Counted from the stretch's first letter, positions 44,364 to 53,606 are shown. The stretch is DNA of 64,000 nucleotides from Methylophilus sp. 14 (GCF_015354345.1 NZ_JADKYS010000002.1:124001-188000); one strand, 5' to 3'. Notes: generated by a model not told the origin, from the sequence alone. Made by a program: numbers and translations.

Positions 44364-44618
44364 GTAAGTGTCTCTCTCCGTATGAATAGCGAGTGTTCGG
44401 GGTGGATAAGGTTGAGTGTATAGCGAACATGCCTCACTTTCCTACATCCGTTTTATTCTTAATGTCAGTTGGCTGTGATGCTATCAGGCCAATAAACGAT
44501 GGGATGCCCTGATTTTAATCAGCTTGAGTTAGCCATTATCAATCAATCGCTTATGGCATTCACCCACAGAAGACCGTACATTTTATCCACAGAGAATGTG
44601 GATAGCCAGCACGATGGT

Positions 44619-45023
44619 TCATGAATGCCGGCTGTTTAGCCTGCCCTGTATTGCCGCTTTCATGAGCCGCCTGAAAGTGGGGCATTCCAGATGGGATGGC
44701 GCCTTGCAAGTGGCGGCGTGCTTCAGACTATCACTCATGATGCTCAATCGCTTGATTGTCTCGTCTATCTGGTCGGCTTTGGCCAGCAATTGATGTCTGT
44801 CTACTTGAAAATGTTGACCTTTACCGAACATGGCGCTGATTTCTGCCAGTGTAAAGTTGGCACATTTGGCGAGCGAGATCAGTGCCAGTTGGTCAAGAAT
44901 GCTTGCTGGGAAAGTTCTTTGTAGCCCATGTCTGCCTAGCGATTGAATCAGACCAATCTCTTCGTAATATCGCAGCGTGGATGCGGCAATGCCGGTTTTC
45001 TTCACGACTTCAGAAATGTTCAT
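44619..45023 (-). CDS. MerR family transcriptional regulator
   Basis: A 134-residue MerR-type activator: ISEVVKKTGIAASTLRYYEEIGLI is the helix-turn-helix, followed by the second wing and a dimerisation helix (about 78-105). The C-terminus has C-x8-C (TCKAPSHLEC), not the four-Cys iron-sulfur site of SoxR nor the metal site of CueR or MerR, so the signal is unknown. It is divergent from DUF2938 and DUF2798 genes, with a MerR-type promoter between them that it should control. Confidence 0.87.
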   Translation of the reverse strand: MNISEVVKKTGIAASTLRYYEEIGLIQSLGRHGLQRTFPASILDQLALISLAKCANFTLAEISAMFGKGQHFQVDRHQLLAKADQIDETIKRLSIMSDSLKHAATCKAPSHLECPTFRRLMKAAIQGRLNSRHS

Positions 45024-45030
45024 AAATCGC

Positions 45031-45061
45031 TTGACCTCAAGTTAACTTGAACTTGTATAGT
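45031..45061 (+). promoter_or_regulatory. MerR-type promoter with 19-bp spacer and SoxR-like palindrome
   Basis: TTGACC (45031-45036) and TATAGT (45056-45061) are separated by 19 bp, the overlong spacing that MerR activators correct by DNA untwisting. A perfect 14-bp palindrome, TCAAGTTAACTTGA (45037-45050), fills the spacer; it equals the core of the known SoxR box. The promoter points to the DUF2938 gene and lies just upstream of the merR-type gene, so it can control both. Confidence 0.87.
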
Positions 45062-45105
45062 GCTTTACACAATGTGCATGCGTCAAGAAAAGGAGCGATA
45101 GGAAT

Positions 45106-45594
45106 ATGCAGATCACCATTGTATTGAATGGCGTTTTACTGGGGGTGGTGGCAACCGCGTTGTTTGATGGCTGGTTGTGGTTGCAGAAACAGCTGGGGGG
45201 CAGAGCACTCAATTTTGCCTATCTTGGCCGCTGGGTCGGGCATTTCACACAGATGAAATTCGTGCATGCCAATATCGGGCAAGCCCCGGCATTGGCCAAT
45301 GAATGGGGCATCGGGGTGGTGGCGCATTATGCGATTGGCATATTGATCGCCGGGCTGTTACTGCTGGGGTATGGAGATCAGTGGTTGCGCGAACCGGAGA
45401 TTGGCGCTGCGCTGGTGGTGGGGATGCTGACGGTGGTTTTTCCGCTGTTGATCATGCAGCCAGGCATGGGCGGCGGCCTGGCATTTCGCAAGACGCCGCA
45501 GCCAATGATGAACTGCCTCAGAAGCCTGTTTAACCATAGCATATTTGGCGTGTGCCTGTTTTTGGCCGCTGAGATGCTCAAACTGGTGCGCTAA
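45106..45594 (+). CDS. DUF2938 family membrane protein
   Basis: A 162-residue inner membrane protein with four transmembrane segments (about 5-22, 70-92, 98-118, 140-158). The DUF2938 features are the N-terminal GVVATALFDGWLWLQK, the loop with NWxxRWVGH-like LGRWVGHF, and LIMQPGMGGGLAFRKTP. The function is unknown. It is the first gene controlled by the MerR-type promoter, 20 bp before DUF2798. An AAGGAG site lies 10 bases upstream of the ATG. Confidence 0.84.
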   Translation: MQITIVLNGVLLGVVATALFDGWLWLQKQLGGRALNFAYLGRWVGHFTQMKFVHANIGQAPALANEWGIGVVAHYAIGILIAGLLLLGYGDQWLREPEIGAALVVGMLTVVFPLLIMQPGMGGGLAFRKTPQPMMNCLRSLFNHSIFGVCLFLAAEMLKLVR

Positions 45595-45613
45595 CTAAAA
45601 CGGAGAGATGAAT

Positions 45614-45847
45614 ATGCGTTATAAACTACCACGCAAATATATGCAGCTTGTATTTGCTTTTTATATGTCGGCGGTCATGGCCTTACTAATGTGCATGGTG
45701 ATTGTTGCCATTAATACAGGTGTCGGTGGACATTATTTCATCAGAGTCATCCAAGCCTATGCACTGGCGATGCCAACGGCATTTGTTTTTCTGCAATTGG
45801 TGAGGCCGCTCGTTGTCAGGCTGGTGAATGCAACGGTAGCAGGCTGA
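45614..45847 (+). CDS. DUF2798 family small membrane protein
   Basis: A 77-residue protein with two transmembrane helices (LVFAFYMSAVMALLMCMVIV and AYALAMPTAFVFLQLVRPL). DUF2798 proteins often lie with DUF2938 under MerR or LysR regulators. The function is unknown. The ATG at 45614 has GGAGAG six bases upstream; the in-frame ATG at 45608 is too close to that site. Confidence 0.8.
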   Translation: MRYKLPRKYMQLVFAFYMSAVMALLMCMVIVAINTGVGGHYFIRVIQAYALAMPTAFVFLQLVRPLVVRLVNATVAG

Positions 45848-45882
45848 TCATATAATATGGGCAGATGATATCGGGAGTGGTC

Positions 45883-46437
45883 ATGGGTAAGCAGTTTCAA
45901 GCATTAAGTACGGCACATATGCAGTTTATCGCCGAACAGAAAGTGTTTTTTGTTGGCACTGCAGTGGATCAGGGGCGAGTCAATATTTCACCTAAAGGCA
46001 TGAACAGCTTGAAAGTGGTTTCGCCGCAGCAGGTGATGTGGTTGAACGTGACCGGCAGCGGTAATGAAACAGCCGCTCATGTGCAACAGAATGCCAGAAT
46101 GACGATGATGTTTATGGCCTTGTCAGGGGACCCCTTAATTCTGCGTTTATACGGCCAGGCCAACGTCATCCACAAGCATGACCCGGCGTGGCAGACATTA
46201 ATTGGCCAGTTTGACCCTTTGCCAGGCGCGCGGCAGATATTTGAGTTGAATATTGAGCTGGTGCAAACCTCTTGTGGCATGTCTGTGCCCTACATGGATT
46301 ATGTCGGAGAGCGGGAGCAGCTCAACCATTGGGCAGCGGCGAAAGGTGAGGCCGGGATTGAGGCCTACTGGCAGGCAAGAAATCACACCAGTATTGATGG
46401 GTTGCCTACCTACATTAACGGCAAAGAGGGCGATTGA
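45883..46437 (+). CDS. Pyridoxamine 5'-phosphate oxidase family protein
   Basis: A 184-residue split-barrel flavin-binding protein. The pattern FFVGTAVDQGRVNISPKG (about 22-39) followed by VMWLNVTGSGNETAAHV matches the PNPOx-like group rather than PdxH itself. Substrates in this group range from FMN to heme and F420 partners. It follows DUF2798 by 35 bp and may belong to the MerR-controlled operon. The ATG at 45883 has GGGAGTGG upstream; an in-frame ATG at 45865 has none. Confidence 0.82.
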   Translation: MGKQFQALSTAHMQFIAEQKVFFVGTAVDQGRVNISPKGMNSLKVVSPQQVMWLNVTGSGNETAAHVQQNARMTMMFMALSGDPLILRLYGQANVIHKHDPAWQTLIGQFDPLPGARQIFELNIELVQTSCGMSVPYMDYVGEREQLNHWAAAKGEAGIEAYWQARNHTSIDGLPTYINGKEGD

Positions 46438-46440
46438 GCC

Positions 46441-46776
46441 TTAGTGTGCAACCGCTTTTGAGAATACATTCATGATAATCACCCCGGCCAGGATGAGCGC
46501 GATGCCAATCAGGGCCGGGGTATCCAGCGCCTGGCCAAAAAATATCCACCCAACCAGGGCTAATAGCACGATGCCCAGGCCTGCCCACACCGCGTAAGCA
46601 ATGCCGATGGGGATCTCTTTTAATACCAGCGATAAAAAGTAAAACGACAAACCATAACCGACCACGACGATGACGGACGGGATGACTTTGGTAAACCCTG
46701 CGCTGGCTTTGAGTGACGAGGTCGCAGTCACTTCACTGAGAATCGCTGCGAACAAAAACAACCAATACTTAAGCAT
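46441..46776 (-). CDS. Small multidrug resistance (SMR) efflux protein, EmrE/QacE type
   Basis: A 111-residue protein with four transmembrane helices. The key Glu15 lies in AAILSEVTATSSLKAS, the EmrE-type motif, and GIAYAVWAGLGIVLLA is the helix 3 signature. SMR dimers export cationic drugs or guanidinium-like compounds by proton antiport; the T-S-S-L-K-A pattern favours the EmrE/Qac group over the SugE/Gdx group. A GGAGG site overlaps the end of the upstream gene, so the two are coupled. It is convergent with the flavin-binding protein, 3 bp apart. Confidence 0.88.
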   Translation of the reverse strand: MLKYWLFLFAAILSEVTATSSLKASAGFTKVIPSVIVVVGYGLSFYFLSLVLKEIPIGIAYAVWAGLGIVLLALVGWIFFGQALDTPALIGIALILAGVIIMNVFSKAVAH

Positions 46777-46792
46777 CTACTGTTTTCCTCCA

Positions 46793-47062
46793 TTATTTCT
46801 TTGGGGCTGCAGATTTTTTCCAGCCGCCATTTTGTTTCCAGGCACCTGTTTTTTTCAAGGTAAAAGTACCGCAGGTGATCAGGTACAAAATCGCCGAAAA
46901 GATATTCAGGACAGGCACCATGCTCCTGAAAGCCAGGAAAAATGCCTTGCTCAAGGCGTGCCTCGGTGTATCAAACTCACAGTTCCTGAACTCAATTAAA
47001 CCACCTATCGCTGAGATAAACAGCGGTACTAGATAAAATGCAGACAGAACGTTGAAGTCCAT
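46793..47062 (-). CDS. Small membrane protein upstream of the SMR gene
   Basis: An 89-residue protein with two hydrophobic segments (FYLVPLFISAIGGLIEF, about 9-25, and VPVLNIFSAILYLITCGTF, about 49-67) and a Lys-rich C-terminus. A GAGGA site precedes the ATG. The family is not recognised. Only 16 bp separate it from the SMR exporter, suggesting one transcript. Confidence 0.65.
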   Translation of the reverse strand: MDFNVLSAFYLVPLFISAIGGLIEFRNCEFDTPRHALSKAFFLAFRSMVPVLNIFSAILYLITCGTFTLKKTGAWKQNGGWKKSAAPKK

Positions 47063-47155
47063 GGTTTTCCTCGTGCAGATGTGGCTGTGTGACCTTTATT
47101 ATAAAACGAGAGCGAGGATGGCGGCATAGGCGCATCGCCTCCAGAGGGGATGTCG

Positions 47156-47183
47156 TGTCCGATAATTCCTACAACAGATTCAG
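47156..47183 (+). repeat. Short intergenic repeat, copy 1
   Basis: TGTCCGATAATTCCTACAA followed by CAGATTCAG; the same pattern recurs at 54019-54046 with three changes. AGGCGCATCG lies within 35 bp of both copies. Confidence 0.5.
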
Positions 47184-47269
47184 CGTGAGTGGGATAGGGC
47201 GTGACTGGGCAGTGCGGCATGATGGCATATGTATTGATTTGACCAAAATCTAAAACCGGGAGGCTGCTC

Positions 47270-47719
47270 ATGAAAAAATCCAATCCAGTGCCAAATGCAT
47301 CAACATTGCAAGGTACATCAAGACAAGGTGCAACCAGCGTCATGTCTTTGATCGCGATCACGGCGGGCACAGTATCTGCTGCGCTGGTGATTATGTTTAT
47401 CGGATTTTTTATGACAGTCGTTTCGATTGGATCCAGCGCACCAAGTGACATGCATGCTGCACATTTGACTGACTCCGTGGTTGCAAGCCAGGTACTGGTG
47501 GCCGATGCGTCGCTGGGCAAGGCCGCGCGTGCCGCTAAGCCAGCGCACAAAGCGGAAAAAGGACATTTTATGGATGCCTTGCTGCGGGAGGATGCGCATA
47601 GCCCTTCTGCCGCGGCAGCCCAAGGATATGGACAGCCAGCCGCAAAAGCGACGCGTATTTTTGCTAACCCGATGTCCATGCAGTTTGTATCAGAGAAATC
47701 CCGTGTAACCAGAATTTAA
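47270..47719 (+). CDS. Hypothetical single-pass membrane protein
   Basis: A 149-residue protein with one transmembrane helix (about 29-52, LIAITAGTVSAALVIMFIGF) and an Ala/Lys-rich extracytoplasmic or cytoplasmic part. GGGAGG stands about 8 bases before ATG, which supports translation. The family is not recognised. It precedes another single-pass protein of similar composition, 138 bp away. Confidence 0.6.
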   Translation: MKKSNPVPNASTLQGTSRQGATSVMSLIAITAGTVSAALVIMFIGFFMTVVSIGSSAPSDMHAAHLTDSVVASQVLVADASLGKAARAAKPAHKAEKGHFMDALLREDAHSPSAAAAQGYGQPAAKATRIFANPMSMQFVSEKSRVTRI

Positions 47720-47857
47720 CGGCCTGCTTCAAACAGGCTAGATACATGAAGCCCGAAATACATGAATTCAGTACGAATTCTTGAATCTTGGGCAGTTTTA
47801 GTGCATTGTTCGACATTGAGCAGAAGATTGGTATCAACACACCATATAACAGAATTT

Positions 47858-48649
47858 ATGAGAAATATGCTTCATCCTGGAAACACACATGCTAGCCGCG
47901 CCTCGGCGCCATGGTTGGCGGGAGATGAAAAACGCTCCGTGAAGTCGCCAAGTTGCGAGCGCGGTTCGGTCGATATTGGCAAAGTCAATGTCATATTGAT
48001 CGGTTTGATCGTGGTCATTCTATTTGGCTTACTATCCAAGGAAGAAGGCAATACCGCCCTTTCACGCCAGGAAATGCGCATACAGACGCAGATTGCATCA
48101 GAGGCTGGCCCTGAGCTGGATGTGTCTGATGTGACGGCTGAAGCGTCGGCCACTACCAGCGGAGTGCAAGATGAGGCAGCGGCGGCCCCTGTGGCCCCGG
48201 CAAAATCTGTGTCCAAGCCGGGCAGCAAAAAATCTAAAAAAACTGACAGCAGTGAACTTGAACCGGCTCAGGCCCCAGTGGTGGAGATGCATGCCAGTCA
48301 GGCACTACCGGTGGCCGAGCCTGTGCAGCAAAAAGAAACCTCCAGAAAAATGCTGGTTTTTAATATCTGGAGTGTGTCTGAGCTGCGATTAAGAAGTGCT
48401 TATACGAACGTGATGAACGACAGCTCTATCCCGGCTTCACAGCTGGAGGCCAGGAAAAAAGATTATTTGAATTTTGTGAATCACCGGGCCAAAAAGTGCG
48501 GTGAACTCGACAATAAATTTGCCGGTAATATCAACACCGTTGAACGGCTGACTTTTAGCAAAGGTGACGTCGATATTCTGGAATGTCACGCTGCCGAAAA
48601 TAATAGCGAGCTGGATAAATTACACGCCTCTCGCGAGCAGAGTTTCTAG
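47858..48649 (+). CDS. Hypothetical single-pass membrane protein
   Basis: A 263-residue protein with one transmembrane helix (about 45-62, VNVILIGLIVVILFGLL), an Ala/Pro/Lys-rich linker (about 100-170) and a C-terminal charged domain with two cysteines (KKCGELD and LECHAAE). The frame is open to 47762, and the true start is uncertain; 47858 removes an N-terminus that looks unlike protein. The family is not recognised. It ends at a strong terminator. Confidence 0.6.
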   Translation: MRNMLHPGNTHASRASAPWLAGDEKRSVKSPSCERGSVDIGKVNVILIGLIVVILFGLLSKEEGNTALSRQEMRIQTQIASEAGPELDVSDVTAEASATTSGVQDEAAAAPVAPAKSVSKPGSKKSKKTDSSELEPAQAPVVEMHASQALPVAEPVQQKETSRKMLVFNIWSVSELRLRSAYTNVMNDSSIPASQLEARKKDYLNFVNHRAKKCGELDNKFAGNINTVERLTFSKGDVDILECHAAENNSELDKLHASREQSF

Positions 48650-48675
48650 CCGTTAAGGCATGTCGTTTTGTGATG

Positions 48676-48706
48676 AAAAGACGCCAGCTTCAGGCGTCTT
48701 TTTTAT
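48676..48706. terminator. Bidirectional rho-independent terminator
   Basis: Stem AAAGACGCC/GGCGTCTTT with a 7-nt loop, A residues before and T residues after. It separates convergent genes. Confidence 0.9.
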
Positions 48707-48715
48707 TTTATGGGT

Positions 48716-50905
48716 TTATAAATCACCCAGGTCGGATGGCCGCGCCCGGTAATAGCCTTGTGAGTACTGGCAGCCCATCTCCTTCAGCATATTCTCCTGC
48801 GCCAGTGTTTCAACGCCTTCGGCAATAAGTTTGATATTCAGCTGCTTACCCATGAAGATAATGGTTTTGCATAAAGCCTGGTCATTCAGGTTGGTCGTAA
48901 TATGCTTGATAAACGATTTATCAATTTTGACGTAATCAATCTTGAATTTGTTGAGGTAGGCCAACGACGAGTAACCGGTGCCAAAGTCATCAATCGCCAG
49001 TTTGATGCCGTGCTCATGAATGCTGTTGAGCGTTTCAATCACATTGCCTGAAGGCTCTAACAGCAGCCCTTCAGTGATTTCAAAACAAAAGTGGTCACCA
49101 GAAATGCTGCGGGCGGCCAGGTTGGAGAGAAAGTGATGAATGGGCGCTGGTTGCGAAAATTGCAAAGGCGAAATGTTAATGCAGATTTCTACCTGGCCAA
49201 AACGCTGGCTAATCTGCTCGAAGTCGCGGATTGTTTGCTGGAATACCCACTCGCCAAGCTCAATGATATAACCGTTTTCTTCTGCGATGTTGATAAACAC
49301 TTCCGGAGGAATGGCGCCAAATTCGGGATGTTGCCAGCGTAATAGCGCTTCTAGCTTGTCGCAGCGTAAATCATTCAAATGGAAGATCGGCTGGTATTGC
49401 AGGTGCAACTGGTTTTTTTGCACGGCGTAGCGCAATTCATTACTCAGCAGTGTTCTTCTGGTAAAGGCATCGTGCATGCCTTCATTAAACAAAATAAACT
49501 TGTTCTTGCCCGTGCGCTTGGCCTGGTAAAGCGCCTGGTCCGCGAACATGATGAGTTCTTCCGCCTGCAGACTATGGTCTGGAAACAGCGAGACACCAAT
49601 GCTGATCGAAGCCACAAAAGATTTGTGCTGGATATCAAATGGCGGGGCCATGGCTGCAATCAATTGCGCGCAGAGGTCGCGCAGTTTCTCTTCGCTGGCC
49701 TCCTGCTGGATCACAATCAGAAACTCATCTCCGCCAAACCTGGCCGTGAAGTTGGGGGGTAAGATGATGGACTGGATACGCGCAGCCACTTTAATCAGCA
49801 CTTCATCACCCACGGCATGGCCCGCCGTATCATTAATTTCCTTGAAGTTGTCCAAGTCGATAATCATGATCCCCATTCTGGTTGAACGATGAGTGGAGAT
49901 TTGCAAGGCCTGATGCAGCTCGTTTTTGAGCTGAAACCGGTTAGGCAGGCTGGTTAGAAAGTCATGGTTGGCCTGAAACCAGATCTGATGCTGTGCAGCG
50001 AGCGCCTGTGTTTTGTTGGTCCTGTATTGTTTCAATAACTGAATCAGCAACAGCGCGGCAAAAAAAGCGAGCGCCGACACCAGGTATGGGGTGAGCGGAT
50101 TGTCCGGGTTTCTGCGCCAGGTTTCCAGGATGTCAGGCGGGTTGGTGCCTATGTGCAAAGTGGCTTTGTTTAAAATGCTTTGCAGCACGGGATCGGCATG
50201 ATTGGCTGCCATAAACACGGTGCTGGTGATCGGCGTCATGCCACTTTTCCGGATGGATTTTATCCTGTGAAAGTCCAGGTGGTAATCCAGCACCAGTTCA
50301 TTCCCTACGTAAGCATCGATCAGGCCCGCGTCTAGGTACTCAAACGCCTCATCCGCAATATCCACCAGTTTTATCTTGATCCCTGGCACGGTTGCCTTTA
50401 GCTTCTGGGCGAGCGGGCCGCCTCTGAATACCGCTACGGTCTGGTTGGCAAGCTGGCTGAGTGTGATCTCCCTTTGGTAGAGGTCGTGATGCGCTGCGAC
50501 ATAAATCGCATTGGGAGTGTCCAGGTAGGGGCTGGAGAGCAGGCTGAATCCTGCAGGCATGTGATTGCCGCGGATCCCGGTAATCACGGAGACCTCCTCT
50601 ACAGAAAGGTCATCATGGTAGTCAACAATGGTAAATTTCAAGCCGGTTAACTGGCTGATTTTTTGTAGGTATTGAATCGAGACGCCTTTGTGTTTCTGGC
50701 TCTCTAACTGGAATTCAATCGGCATCCAGCCGTTTCTGACAGCGACACGCACCACTGGATGCTGCTTAATCCAAAGGCGTTCCTGTGCTGAAAATTGCAA
50801 TGGCTGCAGTGTTTCTGCTGCCTGCGGATTGCCAGGTTTTATCTCTTGCGCGGATAACTGCCAGGCAATACATACTCCGATGAGGCAGGTGATATATTTG
50901 ATCAT
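48716..50905 (-). CDS. SBP-sensor GGDEF-EAL cyclic-di-GMP enzyme
   Basis: A 729-residue dual-domain protein. A signal peptide (about 1-20) leads into a periplasmic solute-binding (SBP_bac_3-like) domain (about 45-255), a transmembrane helix (about 270-290, LVSALAFFAALLLIQLL), then GGDEF (intact RFGGDEFLIV) and EAL (intact LEALLRWQHPE and IDDFGTGYSSLAYL). Both catalytic motifs look complete, so it may make and break cyclic-di-GMP in response to a periplasmic ligand. The ATG at 50905 starts the signal peptide; the frame is open 17 codons further. Confidence 0.9.
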   Translation of the reverse strand: MIKYITCLIGVCIAWQLSAQEIKPGNPQAAETLQPLQFSAQERLWIKQHPVVRVAVRNGWMPIEFQLESQKHKGVSIQYLQKISQLTGLKFTIVDYHDDLSVEEVSVITGIRGNHMPAGFSLLSSPYLDTPNAIYVAAHHDLYQREITLSQLANQTVAVFRGGPLAQKLKATVPGIKIKLVDIADEAFEYLDAGLIDAYVGNELVLDYHLDFHRIKSIRKSGMTPITSTVFMAANHADPVLQSILNKATLHIGTNPPDILETWRRNPDNPLTPYLVSALAFFAALLLIQLLKQYRTNKTQALAAQHQIWFQANHDFLTSLPNRFQLKNELHQALQISTHRSTRMGIMIIDLDNFKEINDTAGHAVGDEVLIKVAARIQSIILPPNFTARFGGDEFLIVIQQEASEEKLRDLCAQLIAAMAPPFDIQHKSFVASISIGVSLFPDHSLQAEELIMFADQALYQAKRTGKNKFILFNEGMHDAFTRRTLLSNELRYAVQKNQLHLQYQPIFHLNDLRCDKLEALLRWQHPEFGAIPPEVFINIAEENGYIIELGEWVFQQTIRDFEQISQRFGQVEICINISPLQFSQPAPIHHFLSNLAARSISGDHFCFEITEGLLLEPSGNVIETLNSIHEHGIKLAIDDFGTGYSSLAYLNKFKIDYVKIDKSFIKHITTNLNDQALCKTIIFMGKQLNIKLIAEGVETLAQENMLKEMGCQYSQGYYRARPSDLGDL

Positions 50906-51441
50906 ACCGATATTGCCTATGGTTGAACGCTGCAACCATATTCGCCTTTCCCTCAATATTCTATCTATTTTATGTAAATTAAATTGTATGCGGTAGCTAG
51001 ATCGTGGAAAGTCAGGATCAGCGACTAATTTATGCGGGTGTTAACTGTTTTTAGTCAGTTGTTTTGCTGGCTGGCTTGGTCTGCAGGCAATTAATATTTA
51101 TATAAATTAGTTTTATAGGGGATGTCAATAAAGTTTGCAAATTTTCTTAAAAAGTGTAATAAATGACCTTGATAAAGCAGCATTGCTACGCGTAGGCGCT
51201 GTAAAAGTGTCTCAGCTGAGTCCTCTCTTGCATCTATCCGTTAGTCATTGAGTAACCTGTGCCAAGGCAATTCGACCGGCATGGCTGGATTTTCTTGACA
51301 CTGGTGATGGTCAATTTGAGGGCGCTGGATGCCTTGTGGCGACCGCTATCAGACAAAAAAACTGCTGTCAGGTGATGAGTGACATTTGACTGCTGGCTGT
51401 GCGAATTTGAAATCATGTGAGCAGGGATGGGAGTCCGGTGA
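50906..51441. other. Intergenic region without a supported gene
   Basis: About 536 bp between the GGDEF-EAL gene and a small lipoprotein gene. An AT-rich part (50990-51180) precedes a more normal part. Openings on either strand have no ribosome binding site and no recognisable product. No repeat or terminator was seen. Confidence 0.5.
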
Positions 51442-51897
51442 ATGAAGCGTTTAGGTGTATTAATGGCAGTGTTGGGTATGCTGTCAGGTTGTTCCGTCAA
51501 CATGGTGAAACTGGGCGTCTATCAAAACAAAGCGCAATTGATCGGTTTGGATGGCACGGTCTATCCTGGCAATATCCTGATTAATGATATTAGCAATGAT
51601 GGTGATATCGAGTTTGAAGCGTCCCCTTATGGCAAACTGAACGGCAAGTGGACAGCGACCAGCACGGTAGCCGCGACCGCTAAGCCCGTTTCTGCGGATG
51701 GGCAGGCTGAGGCGGTGGTGCGCCGCGCTTATGCAGGCAAGAGCTTTTTGCTTGCCAACCAGAAGGCGGTGCTTAATTGCGACTTTAAAGTGAATATTGA
51801 AGGTGATGGCTTGCTGGGCAGCGTGTTTGTGATTGGGGATGGTGTGTGCGTGGATGACCAGAAACGCAGTATTCCTATCCAGTTTTTCAAGTCTTGA
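51442..51897 (+). CDS. Putative lipoprotein
   Basis: A 151-residue protein with lipobox LSGC (Cys17) and a beta-rich mature domain. Cysteines in VLNCDFKVN and DGVCVDDQ probably form a disulfide. The family is not recognised, although short surface-exposed lipoproteins of this kind are common in Methylophilaceae-like genomes. It is followed by a terminator. Confidence 0.7.
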   Translation: MKRLGVLMAVLGMLSGCSVNMVKLGVYQNKAQLIGLDGTVYPGNILINDISNDGDIEFEASPYGKLNGKWTATSTVAATAKPVSADGQAEAVVRRAYAGKSFLLANQKAVLNCDFKVNIEGDGLLGSVFVIGDGVCVDDQKRSIPIQFFKS

Positions 51898-51933
51898 TCT
51901 TGCATGCCTGTCGCCACAAGCTGGACGACAATG

Positions 51934-51956
51934 GCCCGCTCATGGCGGGCTTTTTC
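51934..51956 (+). terminator. Rho-independent terminator after lipoprotein gene
   Basis: Stem GCCCGC/GCGGGC with a 5-nt loop, followed by five T residues. Confidence 0.85.
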
Positions 51957-52010
51957 TCGTCTTGGTTTTTCTGAGATGGTTAGTCCTGGCTGCCCGGTGT
52001 GAGTGCTTGC

Positions 52011-53606
52011 TTATGTTGTATGCTTTTCCAGGTAGCTATAAAACTCTTTACGCTTGAGGGATTTTGAAAACAGCCAGCCTTGTACGTATTTGACACCGCG
52101 CGCTTGCAGAATGTCTGCTTGCGCTGCGGTTTCCACGCCTTCGGCAACCATATCCAGGGTCAGTGTTTTAGCCATTTCTATAATATGAAAAGCGACATGG
52201 CTGGTCACTGCATCGGTACCGACAGAGTCGACAAAGGTTTTGTCAATTTTGAGGTAATCCAGCTGAAATTTGGTCAGGTAGGATAAGCTGGAATAGCCAG
52301 TGCCAAAATCATCAATGGCCACGCGTACGCCACAATCACGGATATTTTTGATGGTGGTCAGCGCTTCTTCATCGTCGAGAAAACCACGCTCGGTCACTTC
52401 TATCAGGATTTGCTTGCCTTGGGCGTCCGTGGTTTTGATCAACTGTTGAATCAGTGCTAAGAGCGCTCCTGACCGGATGTCATGTGAGGAGATATTGATG
52501 CCGACATGAAAGTCAGGGTGCGTATTCAAGGCACTACGCATATCTCTGGCAACCAGTTCAAACACCCGTTGTGTAATCTGGCAAATGACGCCGGAGGCTT
52601 CTGCGGCAGGAATAAACGTATCTGGGCTGATGATTGTATTGTCTGCTGTTTTCCATCGGATCAAGGCTTCGGCGCCAACGCAGGTATTGCTATGCAAATG
52701 CATGATCGGTTGGTATTCCAGGTAAAACTCATGGTTTGCCAGCGCCCGCAGAATGGCTGATTTTGTGGAGTATCTGGTGCGCTGCATATACACAAACAGG
52801 CCCCCTAGTAGCAAGCCGACAATCAGCGCCAGTGGAATCAGGATCTGGATAAATGCCACAATATCGTCATTGATATCTTTGAGCGGCGTGGCGGCGACCA
52901 CGGCGGTCGAGTTCAGCTTGTTGGGCGCAATATAGACCAGCATATGACGCTCTTTGTCGATAAAAGTAAGTACTTGCTCTCCGTTATAACGCTGTATCCA
53001 GGATGGATTGATCTCACCCCTGGCGGTATATAGCCGACGCGATGCTATGCCAAAAACACCCATGGAAGTTTCGCTGTTTCCCAAGGCCTGCAGTGCATGG
53101 CTGGGTACAAACATCACCGCCCAGCCTGATTTTTCCAGCATCACCAGATGGTGGTCCTGCCAGTCAGCGATTTTAATATTGGTCCAAACCCGCGTGCCAT
53201 CAGCTTCAGTCCGGATGGGTGCACCCAGTGTCATGCCATCGAAAACCTCTGAAATCGACGAGCAGACGATGCGGTTATCACGAACATGGGCCACGGCTTG
53301 CAGGAAAATTCCACTGACGTTGAATTCCTGCATTTTCTGGATATGTGCTGGCAGGCAGGCATCATTTTCGGCCACGCTAGAAAAGTGCTGCACGATCTCG
53401 GTGAATTGCGCGCGCGTTGTACTCATGCGCATCAACACGCCATTGGTCATTTCACGCAGGTGTTTGGTTTCTTTTGAGATGACCTGCTTCTGGGCGATCA
53501 TTAAAGATAAGAAAATGGAGATAAACGCGGTAGCAATAATCAGCAGGGCAGTCACTCCCGTCACAATGTGCTTATTCCACCAGCCTTTCTTTAATACACC
53601 ATCCAT
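52011..53606 (-). CDS. CSS-motif EAL-domain cyclic-di-GMP phosphodiesterase
   Basis: A 531-residue inner membrane protein. Two transmembrane helices (about 15-37 and 250-272) enclose a periplasmic CSS-motif sensor domain (VCSSISEVFDGMTLG, about 110-125, plus an earlier Cys in NDACLPAH). The C-terminal EAL domain (about 290-531) has EALIRWK, NISSHD, IEVTERG, DDFGTGYSSLSY and AEGVET, all needed for activity. In E. coli relatives the periplasmic cysteines respond to the DsbA/DsbB redox state. The ATG at 53606 has a perfect AAGGAGG; a further upstream start is unlikely. Confidence 0.9.
   Translation of the reverse strand: MDGVLKKGWWNKHIVTGVTALLIIATAFISIFLSLMIAQKQVISKETKHLREMTNGVLMRMSTTRAQFTEIVQHFSSVAENDACLPAHIQKMQEFNVSGIFLQAVAHVRDNRIVCSSISEVFDGMTLGAPIRTEADGTRVWTNIKIADWQDHHLVMLEKSGWAVMFVPSHALQALGNSETSMGVFGIASRRLYTARGEINPSWIQRYNGEQVLTFIDKERHMLVYIAPNKLNSTAVVAATPLKDINDDIVAFIQILIPLALIVGLLLGGLFVYMQRTRYSTKSAILRALANHEFYLEYQPIMHLHSNTCVGAEALIRWKTADNTIISPDTFIPAAEASGVICQITQRVFELVARDMRSALNTHPDFHVGINISSHDIRSGALLALIQQLIKTTDAQGKQILIEVTERGFLDDEEALTTIKNIRDCGVRVAIDDFGTGYSSLSYLTKFQLDYLKIDKTFVDSVGTDAVTSHVAFHIIEMAKTLTLDMVAEGVETAAQADILQARGVKYVQGWLFSKSLKRKEFYSYLEKHTT

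Noticed and set aside
44619-45023. Calling the MerR protein SoxR
   Set aside because: The operator matches the SoxR box, but the protein lacks the four-Cys iron-sulfur motif and has a different N-terminus.
51234-51503. An 89-residue opening on the minus strand
   Set aside because: No ribosome binding site, overlaps the start of the lipoprotein gene, and has a composition unlike protein.
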